The position numbers and the translations under genes were made by a program. From assembly GCA_964632865.1 (NCBI GenBank), contig CAZWDH010000066.1, positions 1 to 25,402 on the forward strand: DNA of 25,402 bases, in the 5' to 3' direction. This document shows, one piece after another, positions 7,668 through 14,492 of this stretch (position 1 is the first letter of the stretch; every line of letters starts with the position of its first letter). The notes beneath the pieces are model-generated. The model ran no database searches, was not told the DNA's origin, and saw only the letters and a list, made by a program, of their open reading frames with translations. Origin of the DNA: JAHDWY01 sp964632865. Its GTDB lineage: Bacteria > Hydrogenedentota > Hydrogenedentia > Hydrogenedentales > SLHB01.

Positions 7668-8936
7668 CTAAGCCCCCGGCTGTCTGCCACCTGGGACCTC
7701 ATGGTCCTGAAGTACCTCTTTGTACAGGTCAATCAAGCGTTCCGTGACCAAGTTCCACCCGAATTGCGGGACCTTCTCTCGTGCCGCCTCGGATAAGCCG
7801 CGTGCGCGTTCCGGGGTCAGCGACTGAAAAGCACTGATAAAACTATCCGTATCCTTGGGTTCAAAAAGCAACCCATTGACCCCGTCGTCCACGAAATCCG
7901 GGATGCCACCTACGCGGCTTGCAATTACAGGGCACCCCGCGGCCCACGCTTCCAGCACCACGATGCCAAAGGGTTCATGGATCGACGGCAATACGAATAC
8001 GTCCGCCGCGTGGTAAGCGTCCACCAGCAGGGGATCATCCGGGTCCAACCCTGCCACGACGGTCAGGGCATTGTCCACACCCGCATCGCGCGCGCACCGC
8101 ATCAACTCTTCATGGTACCCCTGATTGTTGACGGACCCCACGAGGACCACATGCACCGAGGGGTCAATGCTGCGCAGACGGGGCAACGCGTTCACCAGAA
8201 ACTGTTGGTTCTTTTGGGGAGCAATTCGGGCCACCGTGACAAGAAGGCGCGCAGAATCGGAGATTCCGAATTTGTGCCTGAACCGCTTGCCGTCACCGCG
8301 TGAAAAGCGTTCCACATCAACCCCATTGGGGATGTAGGCGACCCGCTTCCGCGGAAACCGCTGACGCACCTCGTCCTGCTCTTTCCGGCCGATACACAAG
8401 ATCGCCGCGGCATCACGAAGCACGTGGCGCGCGCCAACCCACCAAGCCAGGCCTTTGCCCCAATCCAGCGCGCCTCTTGCCGGCGCGGCCAGATTCTCCC
8501 GTTCCGCCGGTGGAATCGTGTAGTGGCCACCGTGAAGCGTAATCACGTAGGGAACGCCCCTCCGCCGGGCCACGGTCCGGGCAATCCCGCCTACCCGGTT
8601 CCCGGTATGAAGATGAATCAAATCAAGCGACGGCGTTTGAGCGAGCGCGCGCATCAGGGAGAAGGAGAACAGGTTGCCCCCCACTTTGTCGAGCCGTTGC
8701 CGGGCCTGCTCCGACAGGCCAAACATAGGGTAAAAATACGGCGTTCGACGTACGTCTATCCCGCCGACGCTTTCCTCTCGAACGTCGCTGAAGATGGAGG
8801 GGCATAGAATCTCAAAGCGGTGTCCGGACGCGATGATCCGCTTTCCTGTTTCCAGGACATAGGTCTCTGTTCCGCCCCAGTCTGATTCCACGAACCGGCG
8901 CGGTATCCCTACGATATGTAGTGTCGACGCTGCCAT
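7668..8936 (-). CDS. Glycosyltransferase, GT4-type
   Basis: The protein has 422 residues. ATG 8936 has the G-rich GGGTGGTGGA directly before it. The N-terminal domain has the acceptor loop DWGGTETYVLETGKRI (19-34). The central linker has LHGGHYTIPPAERENLA (134-150) and IPNGVDVERF (202-211). The donor domain shows LVTVARIAPQKNQQFLVNAL (232-251), VLVGSVNNQGYHEEL (264-278) and the E-x7-E motif EPFGIVVLEAWAAGCPV (321-337), Glu321 and Glu329. All hallmark residues of an active retaining GT4 are present. It lies 61 bases downstream of the Wzy-like gene, on the same strand, with no terminator-like stem between them, so it probably belongs to the same transcript. Donor sugar unknown. Confidence 0.93.
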   Translation of the reverse strand: MAASTLHIVGIPRRFVESDWGGTETYVLETGKRIIASGHRFEILCPSIFSDVREESVGGIDVRRTPYFYPMFGLSEQARQRLDKVGGNLFSFSLMRALAQTPSLDLIHLHTGNRVGGIARTVARRRGVPYVITLHGGHYTIPPAERENLAAPARGALDWGKGLAWWVGARHVLRDAAAILCIGRKEQDEVRQRFPRKRVAYIPNGVDVERFSRGDGKRFRHKFGISDSARLLVTVARIAPQKNQQFLVNALPRLRSIDPSVHVVLVGSVNNQGYHEELMRCARDAGVDNALTVVAGLDPDDPLLVDAYHAADVFVLPSIHEPFGIVVLEAWAAGCPVIASRVGGIPDFVDDGVNGLLFEPKDTDSFISAFQSLTPERARGLSEAAREKVPQFGWNLVTERLIDLYKEVLQDHEVPGGRQPGA

Positions 8937-8997
8937 TCCACCACCCGGCGATGACCGCTGTCAGCGACCGCTGCTCTTCGAAGCAAGGCGCTGCCCG

Positions 8998-10362
8998 TCA
9001 GGCGCGCAAGCCTGGGACGGGCGCGGCCCGGCTCCTGTCCATCCGCCAGATTGCCGACGAGAGACCCAGTAACATGTTTGCGATAATAAAGTTATGCTGA
9101 CTGCGGAAATTGCACTCCGTCAGGTTGTTCAGCGTGAGCACGACCAGGGCAAAGAAGATGCCCACCCCTGCCGTTGACATGAGATTCGGCGACCGAACGA
9201 AGAGATTCCGGCCGGCGATAATCAACCACTGCACCCACAGCACGGTGAAGATGAGCATCCCCGGCCACCCCAGTTCGCCGAGGGTCAATGCGTATAGACT
9301 GTGGGCGAATACCGCGTGGTTCGCGTAGCTCGGCTCCCGCGTGTTGGGGTACGGGACGTGATCCAATTCAAAGGAGTCGGCGTTCGCGCTGACCCACCAC
9401 GACCAGTTGTTCAATCCGATTCCCAGCGGATGCCGTTGAGCAATGGCTACGGCCATGTCATAGTACATCATACGCCCGGCAGAACCGTCGCCCCGCTCCA
9501 CCAATTCGCTCATAAACTCGTGTCTGCTGGCGAACTGGTCATAGGACCGCAGCACCATGCCGAATCCCAGGAGTGCGAAACATAGAACCACCGCCACGCG
9601 TGCCGGACTGAACTGGCTGCGTATCGCATACCCCAATACACCCACGGTTCCGACGGCCAGCACAGCCAGCCCCATCCGGCTTATGGAAAGGAGCACCGCA
9701 AGGGCCCCAAAGGCCCACGCCACGGCCCAAAACCATCTCAGGGCGGGGCGCACCGGCGTGAAGGCCATCGCGAGCACGAAGGTCGAAGCCATGGCACAGT
9801 ACTCCGCCAGGAAATTGGGATGTGGAAACGTACCCTCGGCGCGCCAGGTGCCTGAGAAATAGCGCGCCCACAGAACGAGTCCGCCCTCGTAAAGCAGCAC
9901 CGCTCCCAGAGCGCTGGTGAACACGGCGATATCCCGTTCGGAGCGAACGTACCACGCCACCGCGATAAAGGGCAGCACCCCCCGGAGCATTTTCCAGAGT
10001 TCCAGAACCCCAAAGATCCGGGGATCGGCCGTCGCCACGGATAAACAGGAGTATCCAAAGTATATGAGCATGAGACCCAGGCTCGCGGGCCAATATAGCT
10101 GACGCCTCTCACGCCGCGCCGATATCAAGGTACTGAGAAGCAGAATCATTGTCAGCAGATCGACAAAAGAGACTCCGAGACCCCTGCTCATCGAACGGTA
10201 CCATTCGCGGCTCAGAAAATTGATGTCAATCATCTCGGTTAAAGCGCTCGAGAAAACGAGTAGAGCAAAAAGCGTTACGCGGACCCTCCGCGACGAGGAC
10301 GCTGCAATACTCCCGAGTGGGACACAAACCAAGAAGCCAAATAGAAAAACAAAGTACTTCAT
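8998..10362 (-). CDS. Wzy-type polymerase / O-antigen ligase family membrane protein
   Basis: The protein has 454 residues from ATG 10362. That ATG overlaps the upstream sulfotransferase stop as ATGA, so I prefer it to the in-frame start nine codons earlier. It is very hydrophobic, with about a dozen membrane segments, a long periplasmic-type loop (about 275-350) and a polar C-terminus. Wzy_C-type marks are TFPHPNFLAEYCAM (178-191), the Ser/Arg turn LLSISRMGL (224-232), HPLGIGLNNW (311-320) and the terminal HSLYALTLGELGWPG (354-368), the arrangement seen in O-antigen ligases and polymerases. The expected role is to join undecaprenyl-linked repeat units in the periplasm, either polymerising the chain (Wzy) or transferring it to an acceptor (WaaL). 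Polymerase is more likely because Wzx-, Wza- and Wzc-like partners are present. Confidence 0.9.
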   Translation of the reverse strand: MKYFVFLFGFLVCVPLGSIAASSSRRVRVTLFALLVFSSALTEMIDINFLSREWYRSMSRGLGVSFVDLLTMILLLSTLISARRERRQLYWPASLGLMLIYFGYSCLSVATADPRIFGVLELWKMLRGVLPFIAVAWYVRSERDIAVFTSALGAVLLYEGGLVLWARYFSGTWRAEGTFPHPNFLAEYCAMASTFVLAMAFTPVRPALRWFWAVAWAFGALAVLLSISRMGLAVLAVGTVGVLGYAIRSQFSPARVAVVLCFALLGFGMVLRSYDQFASRHEFMSELVERGDGSAGRMMYYDMAVAIAQRHPLGIGLNNWSWWVSANADSFELDHVPYPNTREPSYANHAVFAHSLYALTLGELGWPGMLIFTVLWVQWLIIAGRNLFVRSPNLMSTAGVGIFFALVVLTLNNLTECNFRSQHNFIIANMLLGLSSAIWRMDRSRAAPVPGLRA

Positions 10363-11333
10363 TGCGATTCGATGTCCGGCCGCTGACAAGTTTCGGACAC
10401 TCGCAATTCCCCCAGCATGTCTTCCCTCTGACCACTTTCACGCCAACGTGAAAGGTCATGACCGGTCAGCGACTCAAGCAACCTTATATCGTCCTCGTAC
10501 ACAAGCAGCAGCTCTCGCTTTTCCTCCACACTCATGGGCTCCGGACTTGCCAAATTGCGTTTCGCGAGAAGCACTTTCAGGATCCTAGCGCTCAGCGAAT
10601 GCGGAAGAATCGCGCGCGCAGCAGCCCGAAAAACGGAGGGCTTGGTCAGGACGCCCTGCAAGAACGAATTAGAAGGTATCCTCCCCGCATTACGCTCCTT
10701 TTCCGAGACCGCAGGGACGAATTCGGAATCAATCTCAAGAAACTCAAAAACTTCTCGATATACCCGATTGGGTTCGGCTTGAAAATCTTCAAATATGATC
10801 ACACACAGTTGATCTTTTGCAAAATACCGATAGTACCGTTCAAGTTGACGCCCGTAAAAGCCCATATCGCGGTAGAACCAGTAATGACTCCAATTTAGTC
10901 GCCGCCTCTCCTCTTCCAAGGCTATCGCCTCGCGCAGACTGCTACATCCTTCTCTAGCTTGCGAAACGTGCTGGACGAAGTTTGAGTACGCACGTTCGGC
11001 CGGATTTCGCAGAATCGCGAGCAATTTGGCAGTTGGAAACTCCCGCCGAAGCGCATCGAGTGCAGCATCACTGTAGAGATAATCCGTTGACGCTTCACCC
11101 ACTATCTTCTCTTGGCCTCTTGCTGAGAAAAGAGCATCGTATTCGGCGCGGTTCAACCGGTGGTAGTAGTAGTCTTTAGGGCCGGCGAACTCAGTTTCCA
11201 TTGTGCCGATTGAGAAATACCACGGCTCTTTTGTGGGGCTCATGTATACGTCGGGATGTTGCGCCAAAGCACTATACAGACTTGAAGTACCGCAGCGCGG
11301 CGCTCCTATGACAAAGAAATTTGGTACGGTCAT
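10359..11333 (-). CDS. PAPS-dependent sulfotransferase
   Basis: The protein has 324 residues. The N-terminal 5'-phosphosulfate loop is IGAPRCGTSSLYSAL (9-23), followed by the family's KEPWYFS (35-41). The 3'-phosphate binding segment is LRNPAERAYSNFVQHV (108-123), with Arg109 and Ser117 in the expected places. These define the cytosolic heparan/NodH-like sulfotransferase family, which moves sulfate from PAPS to a sugar hydroxyl. There is no signal peptide, so sulfation would occur on the lipid-linked repeat unit before export. The stop overlaps the Wzy-like start as ATGA. Base composition differs from the neighbours: I count 47 G/C in the 120 bases 10741-10860 (39%), against 35 of 60 in 14101-14160. 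This hints that the gene was acquired separately. Confidence 0.92.
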   Translation of the reverse strand: MTVPNFFVIGAPRCGTSSLYSALAQHPDVYMSPTKEPWYFSIGTMETEFAGPKDYYYHRLNRAEYDALFSARGQEKIVGEASTDYLYSDAALDALRREFPTAKLLAILRNPAERAYSNFVQHVSQAREGCSSLREAIALEEERRRLNWSHYWFYRDMGFYGRQLERYYRYFAKDQLCVIIFEDFQAEPNRVYREVFEFLEIDSEFVPAVSEKERNAGRIPSNSFLQGVLTKPSVFRAAARAILPHSLSARILKVLLAKRNLASPEPMSVEEKRELLLVYEDDIRLLESLTGHDLSRWRESGQREDMLGELRVSETCQRPDIESQ

Positions 11334-11589
11334 GGCAAAGGCCCCACTTACGTCTCGTAGCTCCTGGCTTCATACTGGCACAGCGCCTCTGCCGCACCGA
11401 CCGGCAATCGCATCAGCTTTAACCACGCCCGAAAGACACTGTGCATCCGTACTTCACTCAAACGGTTCTGACATGGATTGCAGAGCAGCTATTAGCCCAT
11501 CCAACCGTCGATCCAGGACTTAGCATTCATTCCACCAACTGCAGTCACGTCTGCTTCCTTCCGACCTGAATACCTAAAGCAGAAGAGCG
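11334..11589 (-). other. Gap between flippase and sulfotransferase genes; possible small ORF
   Basis: This 256-base stretch has no solid gene. On the - strand, ATG 11446 to TAA 11348 encodes 32 residues beginning MHSVFRAWLKLMRLPVGAAE and ending 14 bases before the sulfotransferase ATG. There is only a weak purine tract before the ATG. A second frame just upstream (stop near 11453) reads LDRRLDGLIAALQSMSEPFE. These could be a small coupled leader peptide, remnants of a decayed gene, or chance. No terminator stem was seen, so transcription could continue through. Confidence 0.25.
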
Positions 11590-13176
11590 TCACCTCATGC
11601 CACCCTTCAGCATTGACGCCCGCGTGCCGAGGACTCCTCGAATGAACGAGAAAAAGTCCTCACGGTCCTTACGCCGAAGAGCGAAAAAGCAGAGTACAAC
11701 AATATAAACCGCACCTCCTGCACAAACACACAAGAACAATGATTCCCCGCCTCCGCGACGAGCGACCGGAATTAAAGGAACCCAAACGAGTAGTGCCGAA
11801 ATGCCCGGCAGGTACCCGAAAAGGACCGTTTCCCTTAGCCACTCAGGCAACGTCACGCCGGTGAGACTTCGGGCAAACGGAAGCATCGCGAATGGGTACA
11901 CCACAGCCATAGCCAGGATCGTCGCCAACGCCGATCCAAAAGCACCCATGTCCAAATAGCCGACGAGAAAGAACGTCAACAGCAGATTCAGCGAGTTCAT
12001 ACTCATGGTTATCAAAGCCCAGTCGCGGATCCTTCCACCCGTATTCGCTAGATTGGGAACCAGAAGAAACACGTAGAACAAGGGAAAGAATATGAGCGAA
12101 ACCACCATAACGGGAGCCGCTTCCGCATAGCGAGAACCAGCGTAGATCTCGATAATCTGCGCACTGTAAACCATCAAAGGAAGGACAGGGAATAGCACGG
12201 CCCAGAGGGCGAGGCGCCCAATCCTTAAGAAGATTCGCTTTAATCGTTCGCGATCATTCGACGCGTGCAAACTGATAAGAGCGGGCCCCATAGTTGCCAA
12301 CATCCCAGTGACGAGAAGATGTACGTGCCGCAGGACCAGAGTACCCAAATGGAAACACGCGACATCCGTTGGTGTTGCTAGTTTGTTCAAAATAATGGGA
12401 TCTGCGCCGCTGCGCACTGTCTCGGCAAACGAGGCACTAAAGCTCCAACCGCCGAACGAGACGATCTCCCTCGCTATGGGCCAACGAAACATGGAAGTTT
12501 GGTATCGAAGAAACGGAGTTACCCGCCGCGATACGACTAAAATAACAGCCATGTTCAGCATTTCGGCGCAAACCGCAGCCGTGACGACCCAAATGACGCG
12601 AGTGCTTACGCCAAAGAGCAGTGTGAAAAGTACCGAAAGGCGTACAATTTCACCGCCTATTCCAATCACATTGCTCACCCAGAACATCTGACGCACGACG
12701 AGTCCCACGCTAAATGGAGCAAGTGGCAGACGTAGCGCTGTACACAGCATCAACATCGCCAGCATGATTCTGGCGTCACTCACATACTCTGGACTTATCG
12801 TTAAGATATCGTCGATGAACCACGCAAATAGCCAGCCGCCCGCGACAAATAATGCACCCGCAACGCAGAGAATAGGAAACATGGTCGAAATTATCTGATT
12901 CACCCGCTCCTCGTCGTCCTTTGCGTATGCATCGATGATGTATCGCGCTAGTCCACCCGTGAGCACGGTTGTCAAAAGAGGAGCAAACATCATTATTGAA
13001 TACAAGACAGGGAGCAATTGATATTCATCAGGCGATATTCGCTTCAATAAGTACTGTTGCAGCCAGACGAGTACGGAAAGGCTGAGCAACCGTGTCATGA
13101 GAGAACTGGCGGAATTGACCATCACCAGTTTCTTGCTGATGGGAACCCGCGGCTGTTGTTTAGCTGACTCAGTCAT
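11590..13176 (-). CDS. Wzx-type flippase / polysaccharide biosynthesis transporter
   Basis: The protein has 528 residues from ATG 13176. The frame is open 30 codons further upstream, but that stretch lies inside the preceding gene and reads as Cys/Arg-rich noise. The start overlaps the upstream stop by 8 bases (ATGACTGA). It is strongly hydrophobic, with about twelve to fourteen membrane segments spread evenly along the chain and short basic cytoplasmic loops. The N-terminal SSLMTRLLSLSVLVWLQQYL and the later FGGWSFSASFAETVRSGAD match the repeated helix pattern of the MOP-superfamily polysaccharide exporters (Wzx/RfbX). Such proteins move the completed lipid-PP-repeat unit from the inner to the outer face of the cytoplasmic membrane. 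Translational overlap with the phosphodiesterase-like gene suggests that the two products are made in step. Confidence 0.9.
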   Translation of the reverse strand: MTESAKQQPRVPISKKLVMVNSASSLMTRLLSLSVLVWLQQYLLKRISPDEYQLLPVLYSIMMFAPLLTTVLTGGLARYIIDAYAKDDEERVNQIISTMFPILCVAGALFVAGGWLFAWFIDDILTISPEYVSDARIMLAMLMLCTALRLPLAPFSVGLVVRQMFWVSNVIGIGGEIVRLSVLFTLLFGVSTRVIWVVTAAVCAEMLNMAVILVVSRRVTPFLRYQTSMFRWPIAREIVSFGGWSFSASFAETVRSGADPIILNKLATPTDVACFHLGTLVLRHVHLLVTGMLATMGPALISLHASNDRERLKRIFLRIGRLALWAVLFPVLPLMVYSAQIIEIYAGSRYAEAAPVMVVSLIFFPLFYVFLLVPNLANTGGRIRDWALITMSMNSLNLLLTFFLVGYLDMGAFGSALATILAMAVVYPFAMLPFARSLTGVTLPEWLRETVLFGYLPGISALLVWVPLIPVARRGGGESLFLCVCAGGAVYIVVLCFFALRRKDREDFFSFIRGVLGTRASMLKGGMR

Positions 13177-14398
13177 GCGTACGCGTGTGTGTATTCCGGG
13201 TGCTTGGCGCGCACAGCCCGGTCTCACTCCATGACACGCTATTTTGCATGACGCGAAACATGTCATCCAATCGCGTGGGCATGGCGATGTCCCCGGCGTT
13301 GGTCATGAAGGCGGCGACGGAGTGCTCGTCGGCGGGGCTGTACCCGTGCATGGCCGCGAGGGGTTTCAGCCCCATGTGGCTTGGACAGAGCAGGACGCCG
13401 GGGTTCAAGAGAAAGAACAACTGGCCATAACGGTGTCCAGGGAAGTCACAGCCAAGCTCGGCGAGTTGCTCGTCGCTCAGGATATGCCCGCGCGGTTCGG
13501 CGCGCAGCACGGCCTCGATTTTATCGCGGACGCCCTCCTTCAGAAACCAGAACCGGGCCATGGTCGAATCATACACGGCGGCGTAATCCTCGCCGAACTG
13601 TAGACCCAGGGCATCGACGGACTTCTGCAGGTCGCAGGTATCGGTGATGTCGGTCATCCCATGGTCGGAGAAGACGAACAACTGCACGTCTTCATAGCGT
13701 TGCCGGGCGATTTCGTATACCTTCCGGATCTCGGTGTCGTACCAGGCGATGTGCCGGGCAACGACCTCGGATTGGGTGCCGTGCCGGTGCAGGTGGGCGT
13801 CGAGCCGTGCCAGGAACAGGTAGACGAACCGCACGCCGCCCGCTTCGATGGCCTGTGTCGCCTCCGCTATCGCCCTGGGTTCGTCGTATCCTTCCGGCCG
13901 GCAATAGGGGATCTTCTCCTGCCGAAGGTGGTCGAAAATGGTGGCTTGCCCCCCGTTGATGCCACGCGGTTCGAAGATGTTGTTTCGTTCCGTGTAATCA
14001 AAGAGGTGAAGCCGGTTGAAGGGCATGCAATAGAGCTGGAAATAGCCGGTAAAGCCGTGCAACCGCTTCATGACCTGGCTGAACTTGGCGCGCACCCGGC
14101 CCCGGTTCATGATGCCGCCGGGGAGCAGGGAAAAGATCTTGTAGAACCGGAACGGCGAATTGGAGGGATCGTAGGTGAAGAACGCGAAATGCCCGTGTTC
14201 CCGGGGCAAACGCCCGGTCAGAATCGTGGGGTCGCAGGTGGAACTGTACCCGAAGATCGTGTCGAGGGGCGCCTTCCTGGTCAGGATATCGTCCAGGAAC
14301 GGGTGCCGCTTTGCCAGCTCCCACCCGAAGGCGTCGATAAACACGAACAGGCTCAGCCGCTCCCCCTTCTTCCCGTGTCGTCCCGTCCCGTGAGGCAT
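13169..14398 (-). CDS. Alkaline-phosphatase-superfamily phosphodiesterase / nucleotide-pyrophosphatase-like enzyme
   Basis: The protein has 409 residues. The two-metal site of the NPP/phosphodiesterase branch can be followed: Asp22 in FVFIDAFGW, a candidate nucleophile Thr54 (or Ser53) in YSSTCDPTILTGRLP before EHGH (67-70), Asp200 and His204 in ARLDAHLHRHG, Asp245-His246 in VFSDHGMTD, and His351 in AMHGYSPADEHS. All expected metal ligands therefore appear intact. There is no signal peptide or membrane segment, so it is probably cytoplasmic, unlike many phosphatases of this superfamily. The substrate is unknown. Candidates are a nucleotide sugar, a polyprenyl-linked intermediate or a phosphodiester substituent of the glycan. 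It sits between the PGT and flippase genes. No ribosome site stands out before ATG 14398, and the start could be a few codons later. Confidence 0.85.
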   Translation of the reverse strand: MPHGTGRHGKKGERLSLFVFIDAFGWELAKRHPFLDDILTRKAPLDTIFGYSSTCDPTILTGRLPREHGHFAFFTYDPSNSPFRFYKIFSLLPGGIMNRGRVRAKFSQVMKRLHGFTGYFQLYCMPFNRLHLFDYTERNNIFEPRGINGGQATIFDHLRQEKIPYCRPEGYDEPRAIAEATQAIEAGGVRFVYLFLARLDAHLHRHGTQSEVVARHIAWYDTEIRKVYEIARQRYEDVQLFVFSDHGMTDITDTCDLQKSVDALGLQFGEDYAAVYDSTMARFWFLKEGVRDKIEAVLRAEPRGHILSDEQLAELGCDFPGHRYGQLFFLLNPGVLLCPSHMGLKPLAAMHGYSPADEHSVAAFMTNAGDIAMPTRLDDMFRVMQNSVSWSETGLCAPSTRNTHTRTHD

Positions 14399-14492
14399 TA
14401 CGCGCTACCGTTTCCGGTCCGCGGGATTGTTGACGTCGCGCACGTTTTCGCGCGCAGCCGTTGCGAGCACACGTTCAGGCGATGGCGGACCA

